From assembly GCA_019247515.1 (NCBI GenBank), contig JAFAOS010000113.1, positions 1 to 35,729 of the forward strand: 35,729 nt of DNA, in the 5' to 3' direction. The position numbers and the translations under genes were made by a program. The notes under the pieces were generated by a model. It ran no database searches, was not told where the DNA came from, and was given only the letters and a program-made list of their open reading frames with translations. Positions 15,203 to 23,112 of this stretch are shown in pieces. This DNA is from Chloroflexota bacterium. GTDB taxonomy: Bacteria > Chloroflexota > UBA6077 > CF-72. Each line of letters opens with the position of its first letter. Within the stretch, counting starts at the first letter, position 1.

Positions 15203-16264
15203 TCAGCTCCAGGCCAGCACCGCCCTGGCGATGCGCTGCGCGGCGTCTCTCGGCATGCTGTGCGCCAGGCCGTCGGCCAGCTCTTCGCGTCGCGGCTGAT
15301 CGTCGAGCAGGCCCAGCACGCGCTGGGCGAGGCCCTCGGGCGTCAGCGCCGCCTGGTCGGCCACCTCGACTGCCCCGAGTCGGTGGAAGGTCAGCGCGTT
15401 TGCCGACTGGTGTGAGTCGGGCAGGGGCACGACCAGCGCTGGCTTGCGCAGCGTGGCGAGCTCGGTCAGCGTGCCCATCCCGGCACGGCTGACGACGAGC
15501 GTCGCGGCAGCCAGGAGGTGCGGCATCTCGTCCACGAGGAACTCGATCGCCCGATATCTGGGCGAGTCGGTAGCCGCCGGCACTCCGCGTCCTACGCCGG
15601 TGAGATGTACGACCTGGGCGCGCGCGACAAGGTGCGGAGCCGCCGCGGCGACCAGTCGGTTCAATCCGAGCGCGCCGGTACCGCCGCCGGTGGCGACCAC
15701 CACGGGCACACCCGCAGCCAGCCCCAGGCGTTCGTAGGCGAGCTCGGCTCTGGCCCCGAGGATCTCTTCGCGCACGGGGTTGCCCGTGACGCTGGTTCGG
15801 CGTCGCGGAAAATGCGCAAGCGACGATGGCAGGCTCACCGTGATGCGCTGCGCGAACGGGACCAGCAGCCGATTGGCGAGCCCCGGGACGACGTCCTGCT
15901 GGTGAATCAGCGTGCGCGCCCCGAACGCGCGCGCCGCCACAATCGGCGGTACCGCGCCAAAACCGCCGGCCGCCACGGCGGCGTGCGGTCGAAATTTGCG
16001 TACCAGCGCGTACGACTCGGCGATGCCCTGCGCCACTCGCGGCGGATCGCTCAGGTTGTGAACGTCCCAGTAGCGCCTGAGCTTGCCGGCGTGGACGCCG
16101 CGGAACGGGATGTCCTGTGCCGCCGCCAGCGCCGCTTCTGGACCGTCACGCGTCCCCACGTAGAGCAACTGAACCGATGGCTCCAGCCGCCGCAACGCCT
16201 GCGCGACGGCCAGCACGGGCGTGGCCGACCCACCCGAGCCTCCGCCGGCCAGCAGCACCCTCAC
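15203..16264 (-). CDS. murG: MurG-like glycosyltransferase (GT28 family)
   Basis: MurG adds GlcNAc from UDP-GlcNAc to lipid I to make lipid II on the inner face of the membrane. The 353-residue protein has the GT-B layout: VRVLLAGGGSGGSATPVLAVA at the N-terminus, AAGGFGAVPPIVAA, TLIHQQDVVPGLANRLLVPF, TGNPVREEI, TGGGTGALGLNRLV, and the donor-site SRAGMGTLTELA followed by PALVVPLPDSHQSANAL. Start GTG 16264 makes a 4-bp GTGA overlap with ddl and places the glycine motif at the N-terminus; the longer frame would run into ddl. It departs from typical MurG in three places. GGTGGH has become GGSGGS, losing the conserved His. IHEQN has become IHQQD. The donor-site loop is shortened before Q-S-A-N. 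Coupling to ddl supports a wall role, but another GT28 transferase cannot be excluded. Confidence 0.78.
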   Translation of the reverse strand: MRVLLAGGGSGGSATPVLAVAQALRRLEPSVQLLYVGTRDGPEAALAAAQDIPFRGVHAGKLRRYWDVHNLSDPPRVAQGIAESYALVRKFRPHAAVAAGGFGAVPPIVAARAFGARTLIHQQDVVPGLANRLLVPFAQRITVSLPSSLAHFPRRRTSVTGNPVREEILGARAELAYERLGLAAGVPVVVATGGGTGALGLNRLVAAAAPHLVARAQVVHLTGVGRGVPAATDSPRYRAIEFLVDEMPHLLAAATLVVSRAGMGTLTELATLRKPALVVPLPDSHQSANALTFHRLGAVEVADQAALTPEGLAQRVLGLLDDQPRREELADGLAHSMPRDAAQRIARAVLAWS

Positions 16265-17397
16265 TCGTCGACTGAGTAGTCGGTGCGGTTGCGCGCTCGC
16301 TCTTCGAAGCGCTCGAGCCCGAGCTCGGCAATGCGCGTCACGAGCTCGGCGAACGACACGCCGCTGGCTTCCCACAACTTCGGATACATGCTGATCTCGG
16401 TGAAGCCGGGCATGGTGTTGATCTCGTTCACGTACAGCCGCCCCGAACCGCGCTCCAGGAAGAAGTCGACACGCGCGCAGCCGCTGGCATCCACCGCCTT
16501 GAAGGCGCTGACCGCCAGGCGCTGGACCTCCGCTGCCAACTCCGTCGAAATGTCAGCGGGGATGATCGCCAGCGAGCCCGAGTCGATGTACTTGGCGCGG
16601 TAGTCGTAGAACTCGGCGCCCGGCAGGATCTCGCCCACGACGGAGGCGATCGGCGCGTCGTTGCCCAACACGCCGACCTCCAGCTCGCGTGCATCGACGC
16701 CACGCTCCACGAGCAGCTTGCTGTCGTAGAGCGCGGCCGTGTGCAGTCCCTCGCGTAGCTGCTCGCGTGAGGCTGCTTTGGACACTCCCACGCTCGACCC
16801 GAGATTGGCAGGCTTCGCGAACACGGGATAGACAAAAGCGCGTTCGATCGCGTCCAGGACTGGCTCAGGCTCACGTTCGAGCTGGCGTCGCGAAACCTGG
16901 ACAAAGTCGGTGACAGGCAGCCCAAGGCCGCGCCACAGGGTCTTCTGGACCGCCTTGTCCATGCCCAGCGCTGAGCCGAGCACACCTGCCCCGGCGTATG
17001 GCACCGCGGCCAGGTCGAACAGACCTTGCACGGTGCCGTCCTCGCCGTAGGTGCCATGCAGGACGGGGAACAGCACGTCCAGCGAGCCCATCGGCGGACC
17101 GCCGGCGTACGGCTCGAGTCGCGACTCGCCGTCGTCGCGGACTGGCACCAGTCCGCTGGACCCCGGCTGGGGCAGCATCGACACCGGTCGCTCCGAAGTC
17201 CGCTCACCTGAGAGCAGCGCTTCGAGCGGATCACCTCCGACCAGCCAGCGGCCCTCGGGCGTGATACCGATGGGCACGACCTCGTGGCCAGCTTCCCGCA
17301 GCGCATTCATGACCGCTCGCGCCGATTGGAGGGAAACCTGGTGCTCACCCGAGCGTCCGCCGAACAGCACTCCGACCCGCAGCCGACGCTTCGCCAT
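16261..17397 (-). CDS. ddl: D-alanine-D-alanine ligase
   Basis: Ddl joins two D-alanines with ATP for the peptidoglycan stem peptide. The 378-residue ATP-grasp protein shows VGVLFGGRSGEHQVSLQSA at the N-terminus, VLHGTYGEDGTVQGLF, the ATP-grasp loop KPANLGSSVGVSKA, the omega-loop segment AEFYDYRAKY, and the metal-binding end RVDFFLERGSGRLYVNEINT then MPGFTEISMYPKLW. The Tyr in FYDYRAKY is the residue associated with D-Ala-D-Ala rather than D-Ala-D-Lac specificity. ATG 17397 is chosen because AGGAG lies 7 bp upstream. An ATG-less extension to 17442 would overlap purA and has low-complexity sequence. The gene follows purA by 10 bp and overlaps the murG-like gene by 4 bp, so the three are probably one transcript. 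Confidence 0.95.
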   Translation of the reverse strand: MAKRRLRVGVLFGGRSGEHQVSLQSARAVMNALREAGHEVVPIGITPEGRWLVGGDPLEALLSGERTSERPVSMLPQPGSSGLVPVRDDGESRLEPYAGGPPMGSLDVLFPVLHGTYGEDGTVQGLFDLAAVPYAGAGVLGSALGMDKAVQKTLWRGLGLPVTDFVQVSRRQLEREPEPVLDAIERAFVYPVFAKPANLGSSVGVSKAASREQLREGLHTAALYDSKLLVERGVDARELEVGVLGNDAPIASVVGEILPGAEFYDYRAKYIDSGSLAIIPADISTELAAEVQRLAVSAFKAVDASGCARVDFFLERGSGRLYVNEINTMPGFTEISMYPKLWEASGVSFAELVTRIAELGLERFEERARNRTDYSVDE

Positions 17398-17407
17398 CGC
17401 CGCGCTC

Positions 17408-18676
17408 CTAGAGCTGGACGATCTCTTCGCGGGCTTCGCCAACCCCGATCAATTGCACCGGGGCTTCCAGCAGCACCTCCAGCCGGCGGACGTACGCCTG
17501 GGCGTTGGGCGGCAGATCTGCCCAGCCGCGCGCGCCGGTGACCGGCTCTTCCCAGCCCGCAAAGGTCTCGTAGATGGGCTGGCAGCGGTCCAGCGTCTCG
17601 ACCTGGCTCGGGAAATAGTCAATCTGCGCGCCGTCGAGCTCGTACGCCACACATACCCGCAGCTCTGGAAAACCGGTGAGGAGGTCCAGCCGCGTGAGGG
17701 CGATGCCGTCGAACGCGTTGATGCGCGAGGCGTGGCGGCCCGCCACGGCGTCGAACCAGCCGCAGCGCCGCGGGCGCCCGGTCGTCGTGCCGTACTCGTG
17801 GCCGATTTCCCGAATACGATCGCCGGTCGCGTCGAACAGCTCGGTCGGAAACGGGCCCTCGCCGACGCGACTGCAGTACGCCTTGTAGACGCCAATCGCG
17901 CGTGTCAGTCGTCTGGGGCCGATGCCCGAGCCCTGCAGCAAGCCGGCCACCGTGCAGTTGCTGCTGGTCACGTACGGGTAGGTGCCGTGGTCCAGGTCGA
18001 GCAGCGTGGCGTGCGCACCTTCGAGCACCACCTGCCGACCCCGGGCGACCGCCTCGTCCACCAGCGGCTGCGTTTCGGTGATGTACGGCTCCAGACGCTC
18101 CGCGAGCCTGAGGTACTCGTCGGCCATGGCATCCGCTTCGGGACGCGCCACGCCGACGGCGGCAAGCTCGTGGTATTTGCGATCCAGCACGAAGCGGAGC
18201 TTTTCGCGGAACATTGCTGGATTCAGCATGTCGCCGACGCGCAGGCCGACCCGCCGCGCCTTGTCGACGTAGGTCGGACCGATGCCGCGGCCGGTCGTGC
18301 CCAGTCGACGCTCCTCGCGCGCCTCGTCTTCGGCACGATCGAGGCTCTGGTGGTACGGCATGACCAGGTGCGCCGCGGTGCTGACGCGCAGGCCAGCGGT
18401 GTCGATCTCGCGGGCGCCGAGCTCGTCGAGCTCCGCCACCAGCAAGCCCGGGTGGACCGCGACGCCGGGTCCGATGATGCACAGCGCGCGCGGATTGAAG
18501 ATGCCGGCTGGTATCAGGTGGACGGCGAAGCGTCCCTGTTCGTTGACTACCGTGTGGCCGGCGTTGGCGCCGCCGTGGCCGCGGATGACCAGGTCCGCGT
18601 CGCGCGCCAGCAGGTTGATGACTTTGCCCTTGCCCTCGTCGCCCCAGTGGCCGCCGACGACTGCCGTGACTGGCAC
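17408..18676 (-). CDS. purA: Adenylosuccinate synthetase
   Basis: PurA converts IMP and aspartate to adenylosuccinate with GTP, the first committed step to AMP. The 422-residue protein carries VVGGHWGDEGKGKVINLL at the N-terminus, with the catalytic Asp and the phosphate loop. It also has GHGGANAGHTVV with the catalytic His, GTTGRGIGPTYVDK, the RGLRVGD-like GLRVGDML, VLEGAHATLLDLDHGTYPYV (canonical EGAQGTLLDIDHGTYPYVT) and GRPRRCGWFDAVAGRHA. The canonical Gln in EGAQ is His here (EGAH). The start is GTG 18676. A TAGGGT box lies 7 bp upstream, a possible leaderless promoter. Downstream ddl and the murG-like gene are closely spaced, tying a purine enzyme to wall-precursor genes in this transcript. 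Confidence 0.94.
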   Translation of the reverse strand: MPVTAVVGGHWGDEGKGKVINLLARDADLVIRGHGGANAGHTVVNEQGRFAVHLIPAGIFNPRALCIIGPGVAVHPGLLVAELDELGAREIDTAGLRVSTAAHLVMPYHQSLDRAEDEAREERRLGTTGRGIGPTYVDKARRVGLRVGDMLNPAMFREKLRFVLDRKYHELAAVGVARPEADAMADEYLRLAERLEPYITETQPLVDEAVARGRQVVLEGAHATLLDLDHGTYPYVTSSNCTVAGLLQGSGIGPRRLTRAIGVYKAYCSRVGEGPFPTELFDATGDRIREIGHEYGTTTGRPRRCGWFDAVAGRHASRINAFDGIALTRLDLLTGFPELRVCVAYELDGAQIDYFPSQVETLDRCQPIYETFAGWEEPVTGARGWADLPPNAQAYVRRLEVLLEAPVQLIGVGEAREEIVQL

Positions 18677-18683
18677 GGCCTTA

Positions 18684-18689
18684 ACCCTA
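18684..18689 (-). promoter_or_regulatory. Putative -10 box of purA
   Basis: On the minus strand TAGGGT lies 7 bp before the GTG start of purA. This follows the TANNNT-N6/7-GTG pattern seen elsewhere in the window. No -35 or Shine-Dalgarno is clear. The call is weak and rests on spacing. Confidence 0.3.
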
Positions 18690-18802
18690 CCGGACCGTGG
18701 GAGGCGGGTGTGGCGCGTCGAGGTCGTCTCGTCGAGCGGACGGCATCAACACTGTCGAATGAGTTTTTCAAACGAGTCCACTGGGACCCAACCGTGGGGT
18801 TG

Positions 18803-18862
18803 AAGGGGTCTCCCCTTCTCGGCGACAGCCCCGATGTTGGGACTGAGAGAGCACACAGTCTC
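18803..18862 (-). terminator. Two hairpins between rfbB and purA
   Basis: Downstream of rfbB on the minus strand, GGAGACTG/CAGTCCC-type pairing (core GACTG/CAGTC, 18841-18845 with 18856-18860) forms one stem. AAGGGG-AGA-CCCCTT (18803-18817) forms a second, perfect 6-bp stem. Neither has a T-run. They may end the polysaccharide operon or lie in the purA leader. The 205-bp gap has no recognisable gene. Confidence 0.35.
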
Positions 18863-18881
18863 CTGAGCCGCGGATCACTTT

Positions 18882-19910
18882 TCAGCGGGCGAACGCCGAG
18901 CGGTCCGCGTAGTTCTGGGCGTAGTACGCCTGGTGCCGCTCGCCCGATTTGATCGGCCGCCACCACGCCTCGTTGTCCGCGTACCAGCGCACCGTGGCCG
19001 CCAGGCCGTCCTCGAAGCTCCAGCGCGGCCTCCACCCGAGCCCAAGCAGCTTCGAGGTGTCGACCCGGTAGCGGCGGTCGTGCGCGGGGCGGTCGACCAC
19101 GTACTCCACGAGCGACTCGGGCTTGCCCAGCAGCTCCAGAATGCGTCGCGTGACCGTCAGGTTGACGGGCAGCGTGTCGTCCGCCTCAGGATTGCCCACG
19201 TTGTAGATCTCGCCGACGCGCCCCTGCCGCAATACGGCGTCGATACCCGAAGCAAAGTCCGAAACGTGCGTCCACTGCCGCCGCTGTTGGCCGTCGCCGT
19301 AGACCGGCAGCGGCTGATCGTCGATCGCGTTGGTGATGTGCAGCGGGATCAGCTTCTCGGGGTACTGATAGGGCCCGTACGCATTCGCGCCGCGCACGAC
19401 CAGCGCCGGCAACCCGAACGTCTTCGCCGCGGCCAGCACGAGCAGCTCGCCGCCGGCCTTCGAGGCCGAGTAGGGGCTACTGGGATCCAGCCGGTCGAGC
19501 TCGGACGACGCGCCGCTCAGCACCGCGCCGTACACCTCGTCGGTGCTCACCTGCAGGAAGCGCTGAATGGCCTGTGCCCGCGCGGCCTGGCACAAGGTCC
19601 AGGTTCCCAGCACGTCGGTCTTGACGAAGGCGTCGGGGTCCAGAATCGAACGGTCCACGTGCGTTTCGGCGGCGAAGTTGACGACCATCGCGCAGCCGTC
19701 CAGGGCGCGTTCGACCGCCTCGGCGTTGGCGATGTCGGCCTCGACGAACCGGAAGCGCATGTCGTCGGCAACCGGGTCCAGGTTGGCCAGATTGCCGGCG
19801 TAGGTCAGTTTGTCAAGGACGGTGACCTCATCGGCAGCATAACGCTCGAGTGTGGCGCGGACGAACTCGGAACCAATGAAGCCCGCGCCGCCGGTGACCA
19901 GGATGCGCAC
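18882..19910 (-). CDS. rfbB: dTDP-glucose 4,6-dehydratase
   Basis: RfbB (RmlB) turns dTDP-glucose into dTDP-4-keto-6-deoxyglucose, the second step towards dTDP-rhamnose and related deoxysugars. The 342-residue short-chain dehydrogenase-type protein begins MRILVTGGAGFIGSEFVRAT, the NAD-binding glycine motif. It has FAAETHVDRSI, the active-site STDEVYG with Asp-Glu, and the catalytic PYSASKAG (YxxxK). RGANAYGPYQYPEKLIPLHI and the C-terminal GLGWRPRWSFEDGL follow. The start is GTG 19910, only 3 bp after the rfbA stop. rfbC and rfbD, needed to finish rhamnose synthesis, are not in this window, so the final sugar is unknown. Confidence 0.95.
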   Translation of the reverse strand: MRILVTGGAGFIGSEFVRATLERYAADEVTVLDKLTYAGNLANLDPVADDMRFRFVEADIANAEAVERALDGCAMVVNFAAETHVDRSILDPDAFVKTDVLGTWTLCQAARAQAIQRFLQVSTDEVYGAVLSGASSELDRLDPSSPYSASKAGGELLVLAAAKTFGLPALVVRGANAYGPYQYPEKLIPLHITNAIDDQPLPVYGDGQQRRQWTHVSDFASGIDAVLRQGRVGEIYNVGNPEADDTLPVNLTVTRRILELLGKPESLVEYVVDRPAHDRRYRVDTSKLLGLGWRPRWSFEDGLAATVRWYADNEAWWRPIKSGERHQAYYAQNYADRSAFAR

Positions 19911-19913
19911 GGG

Positions 19914-20702
19914 TCAGATCGCCATCGTGGCGATCGGCTCGCCGTCTGGCGCGGGCCGCGGGGGCTTGTTGGCCCCGTGCTCGCGCACGTAGTCGATCAC
20001 CTCGTAGTAGACGTCGATCGACTCGCCAGCGTCGCCCCAGAAGCCGTCGATCACGTCGTACTCCATCGACCCGCGGTCGACATACGCGTTGTTCACGTCG
20101 GTGATTTCCAGCTCACCGCGACCGGATGGCGTCAGGCTGCGCACGATGTCGAATACCGCGGAGTCGTACATGTAGATGCCGATGACCGCATACGGACTCG
20201 GTGGTGTTTCGGGCTTTTCGCGGATGTACGTCAGGCGATCGTCCTTGCCGAAGATGGGCACGCCCAGGTGCCGCAGGTGGGCGGGGTCTTCCATCTCCTT
20301 GAGCAGGAGGCGGCCGCCGGTCGGCTGGTTGACGAAGTGCTTGACATAAGGCGCAATGCTCTGACCGAGGATGTTGTCGCCAAGCATGACCACCACTTTG
20401 TCGCCATCGACGAAGCTCTCGCACAGCCCGAGCGCCTCGGCGATGCCGCCGGCGTGGGCCTGGAAGGAGAACTGCAGGCGGCGCAGGCCGAACTCGGTGC
20501 CGTTGCCCAGCAGCGGCAGGAACTCGCCGGCGTGGTTGCCGCCGGTGACCAGCATGATCTCGTCGACCCCGGCCGAGACGAGCGTCTCGATCGGATAGAA
20601 GATCATCGGCTTGTCGTAGACGGGCAGCAGGTGTTTGTTGGTAATCCGCGTCAGCGGATGCAGGCGTGAGCCGGTCCCGCCCGCGAGGATGACGCCTTTC
20701 AT
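19914..20702 (-). CDS. rfbA: Glucose-1-phosphate thymidylyltransferase
   Basis: RfbA (RmlA) makes dTDP-glucose from glucose-1-phosphate and dTTP. The 262-residue nucleotidyltransferase begins MKGVILAGGTGSRLHPLT and continues with NKHLLPVYDKPMIFYPIETL. It shows the substrate-site VMLGDNILG (metal Asp), IREKPETPPSPYAVIGIYMYD and GELEITDVNNAYVDRG. At 262 residues it is shorter than the usual 290 or so; the C-terminal regulatory helices seem reduced. ATG 20702 has an AGGAGGG ribosome-binding site 10 bp upstream, overlapping the end of the CpsD-like gene. It pairs with rfbB 3 bp downstream. Confidence 0.94.
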   Translation of the reverse strand: MKGVILAGGTGSRLHPLTRITNKHLLPVYDKPMIFYPIETLVSAGVDEIMLVTGGNHAGEFLPLLGNGTEFGLRRLQFSFQAHAGGIAEALGLCESFVDGDKVVVMLGDNILGQSIAPYVKHFVNQPTGGRLLLKEMEDPAHLRHLGVPIFGKDDRLTYIREKPETPPSPYAVIGIYMYDSAVFDIVRSLTPSGRGELEITDVNNAYVDRGSMEYDVIDGFWGDAGESIDVYYEVIDYVREHGANKPPRPAPDGEPIATMAI

Positions 20703-20717
20703 GTCTGGTCGGCCCTC

Positions 20718-21437
20718 CTAATACCTGTACAGCTTGCTATCCGCGCGCACGTCGGTGAGGACGACCCCCAGGAGATTGGCGTTGACGCGCTCGAGTTGCT
20801 CGCGGGCCCGCCGCGCGAGGTCGCGTTTGGTCTTGCCGGCGCTGACGACGAGCAGCATGCCCTCGAGCCGCGGAGCGACCACGGCGACGTCGGCCAGCGC
20901 GCCGGCGGGCGGTGTGTCGACGAGCACAAAGTCCGCCTGCGCGCGGGCAAGCGCCAGCACCTGGTCGAAGCGACGCGACGCCAGTGCCTCGAGCGGATTG
21001 GAGGGCAGCGGACCACTGCTCAGGATGCGAACGCCGGCGGCGACGGTGTCCTGCAGCGGCAGCTGGGCATCGTCGGTCTTGAGGACGTTCGCCAGACCTT
21101 CATCGCGATCGACTCCGAAGAGCGTGTGCTGGCCGGGTCGACGCAGGTCGGCGTCGACGACGATCACGTGCCGCCCGCTCTGGGCCAGCGCGACCGCCAG
21201 GTTGGCCACGGTGGTGGATTTGCCTTCCCCCTGGGCCGCGCTGGTCACGCCGATCGTCTGGAGCTGGCGGTCGGCATACGCGAACTGCAGGTTCGCGGCG
21301 AGGCTGCGATACGCCTCGGCCGACGGTGAGTGCGGGTCGCTCAGCAGAACCAGGGCGGGTAGAGCGGCTGTGTCGAGGTTCACGGGCGCAAGCGACCGCC
21401 CGTTGGCGGACACCGTGGCGAGCCGGTTCATGGTCAC
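20718..21437 (-). CDS. CpsD/Wzc-type tyrosine kinase, cytoplasmic ATPase subunit
   Basis: Proteins of this BY-kinase family regulate polysaccharide polymerisation and export together with a Wzz/CpsC membrane partner. The 239-residue protein shows SPSAEAYRSLAANLQFAY, Walker A SAAQGEGKST, Walker A-prime VIVVDADLRRPGQHTLFG, and Walker B DFVLVDTPPAGALADV. The C-terminus, where tyrosine clusters are normally autophosphorylated, holds only two Tyr (SKLYRY). This suggests minimal phosphorylation control, or that the protein is mainly an ATPase. GTG 21437 overlaps the upstream Wzz-like gene by 4 bp (GTGA); ATG 21431 is an alternative. Two Wzz-like partners are encoded directly upstream. Confidence 0.87.
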   Translation of the reverse strand: MTMNRLATVSANGRSLAPVNLDTAALPALVLLSDPHSPSAEAYRSLAANLQFAYADRQLQTIGVTSAAQGEGKSTTVANLAVALAQSGRHVIVVDADLRRPGQHTLFGVDRDEGLANVLKTDDAQLPLQDTVAAGVRILSSGPLPSNPLEALASRRFDQVLALARAQADFVLVDTPPAGALADVAVVAPRLEGMLLVVSAGKTKRDLARRAREQLERVNANLLGVVLTDVRADSKLYRY

Positions 21438-22198
21438 GTTCGCGCGGCGCTGGTCGGCGCTTCCATGTCAGTTGGACTCCTGGATTCAGGTTCTGGGAGG
21501 CGCGCGGTGCTGGCGGCGGGCCGCTGCGCCCGGATTCGGAATCGAGGCACGGCTCCCAGCACGGGGAGATCGAGATAGCGCTGGACGTCGGCGGGCGAGC
21601 GGATGGCGTCGTCGAGATACATCATGACCAGCACGACCATCCCGGCCACCAGGACGCCGAGCAGCCCGGCGGCGGGGACGATGATCGCCGTTTGCGGCCA
21701 GATGAGAATGGCCTGATTGGGGCGGTCGAGCGTGGACAGGATCACGCGTTCTTCTCGCAGTTTGCCCTGTTCGGCGGCGTTGTGCTGCTGGGTATACACG
21801 TCGGCGATGGCGAGGCTGATCTGTTCGGCGCGCGTGGCGTCGGAGTCGTCGACGTCGATGCGAATCTGGTCGCTGTCGACGACGGGTTCGGCGCGGGTGT
21901 GGCTGAGCATGGTCTCGGGGGCGATGTCGGTGTGCAGGTTCTGGTCGACCTCGCGCATGATGTCGAGCTGCAGGACCTGTTCGGCGAGTGGCCGCAGCTC
22001 CTTTTCGAGAGCCAGGAAATTGCCGTAGTCGAGGCGGCCGGTGGCCTGCATGAGCACCGAAGAGCGCCAGCGAGGCTCGACCCAGGGCAGATGGACGGTG
22101 ACGAAAGCCGCGAACGTCGCGAGGAGACCCGCGGCGACGAGAATCCACCAGCGATCACGGAGCGCCCTGAGCGCCTCGCCGCCCGTCACGCCCTCCAC
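21434..22198 (-). CDS. Wzz/CpsC-like polysaccharide chain-length protein (second copy)
   Basis: This 254-residue protein has the two-membrane-segment layout of polysaccharide co-polymerases. The first segment is near residues 17-36 (RWWILVAAGLLATFAAFVTV). A roughly 130-residue extracytoplasmic domain with helices follows (about 45-175). The second segment is near 182-208 (AIIVPAAGLLGVLVAGMVVL). After it comes the cytoplasmic YLDDAIRSPADVQRYLDLPV then LGAVP, the short motif linking such proteins to their kinase. It ends in a Pro/Ser/Arg-rich tail. The start is GTG 22198, with no strong ribosome-binding site. A 127-bp Pro-codon-like GC-rich spacer separates it from the upstream paralogue. It is translationally coupled to the CpsD-like kinase. 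Confidence 0.8.
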   Translation of the reverse strand: MEGVTGGEALRALRDRWWILVAAGLLATFAAFVTVHLPWVEPRWRSSVLMQATGRLDYGNFLALEKELRPLAEQVLQLDIMREVDQNLHTDIAPETMLSHTRAEPVVDSDQIRIDVDDSDATRAEQISLAIADVYTQQHNAAEQGKLREERVILSTLDRPNQAILIWPQTAIIVPAAGLLGVLVAGMVVLVMMYLDDAIRSPADVQRYLDLPVLGAVPRFRIRAQRPAASTARLPEPESRSPTDMEAPTSAART

Positions 22199-22325
22199 CT
22201 CAGCCCGCGCCCGTTGTCGCCGCCATGGCCACCACCGCCGCCGTCGGGGCCCACCACCCCCCGCCGCCGCCCTTCAGTGTATGGAGGGGGCGTCACGCGA
22301 GCGGCCATGAAACCGTCACACCCGG

Positions 22326-23051
22326 TCAGGCGGCGGCTCCTCGTCGCGCGCGGGCGGGTTTCGGAATCTCACCCAGCACCGGCATCTCCAGCAGTCGCTC
22401 GGCCTCCTCTCGCGTACGCACGCTGGGATCCACGTAGTCGATCAGGAACGCCAGGCCAATGCCGATCAGCACCCCGATCAGCGTGCGCAGGCCAATCTCG
22501 CTCAGCAAGCCGAGCGGCGTGTTGGCGCGGTGGGTCACCGGCGGGGTGACGATCTCCATCTGGGCGTGGTACGCGGTGAGCGCCGTCAGATACTGCGAGA
22601 CGTGATTCGGGTCGCTCAGGATGCGCGAGATCGAGCCGGCGATGGCCTCGCCCTGCTCGAAGGTCGACGTCGTAAGCGTGATGTCGATGAAGCGGTGCGT
22701 CTTCTTCGCCCGCGTCGCGGTCATGATCGAATCGATGTCGACGTCCATTGGCGTGCTGCTGCTCGCCATCTCGCGGTGGACCTCGTCGGCGAACGCGCGG
22801 CTGCTCATGAACTCGCTCATGTCGTCGGCCAGGTACTCGGAATCGAGGTTCGAGTAGTACGTCGGATCGTAGTACAGGGTGCCGTTCGGGTCGGGCGTGG
22901 GGATGGTGCTCACCGCCAGGCGCATGTCGGTCTTGTAGGCGGTTGCGCCACGCAGGCCGACCACCGTCGAGGCGATCAGCGCCACCAGGCCGATGCCCAC
23001 CGGCAGCCACCAGCGGCGGCGGATGATGCTCCAGTACTCGCGTAGCTCCAT
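22326..23051 (-). CDS. Wzz/CpsC-like polysaccharide chain-length protein (first copy)
   Basis: In 241 residues this shows the Wzz layout: an N-terminal ELREYWSIIRRRWWLPVG leading into a membrane segment (about 16-34). An extracytoplasmic domain follows, with YYDPTYYSNLDSEYLADDMS and a region whose strands end in THRFIDITLTTSTFEQG. The second membrane segment is about 188-206 (LRTLIGVLIGIGLAFLIDYV), followed by DPSVRTREEAERLLEMPVLG, the motif that contacts the BY-kinase. It is clearly related in layout to the next gene but diverged in sequence. The start is ATG 23051. The 61 bp upstream to the GT-C gene stop hold nothing recognisable. Confidence 0.82.
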   Translation of the reverse strand: MELREYWSIIRRRWWLPVGIGLVALIASTVVGLRGATAYKTDMRLAVSTIPTPDPNGTLYYDPTYYSNLDSEYLADDMSEFMSSRAFADEVHREMASSSTPMDVDIDSIMTATRAKKTHRFIDITLTTSTFEQGEAIAGSISRILSDPNHVSQYLTALTAYHAQMEIVTPPVTHRANTPLGLLSEIGLRTLIGVLIGIGLAFLIDYVDPSVRTREEAERLLEMPVLGEIPKPARARRGAAA

Positions 23052-23112
23052 GCGTGTTCCGTCCGACCTCTCAGATCGCGCTCAACTATAGCGATCTGTC
23101 TGTCTGTCCTGT

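Noticed and set aside
16265..16375. 37-residue N-terminal extension of the MurG-like protein
   Set aside because: Lies inside ddl, is Arg-rich, and precedes the glycine motif that normally sits at the N-terminus.
18677..18881. Riboswitch or T-box in the purA leader
   Set aside because: Only two short hairpins are visible; none of the conserved cores of the purine, PRPP or ppGpp riboswitches could be recognised by eye.
17051..20669. Two very long plus-strand frames (17051-18952 and 18933-20669)
   Set aside because: Antisense to purA, ddl, rfbB and rfbA, all of which have full family motifs on the minus strand.
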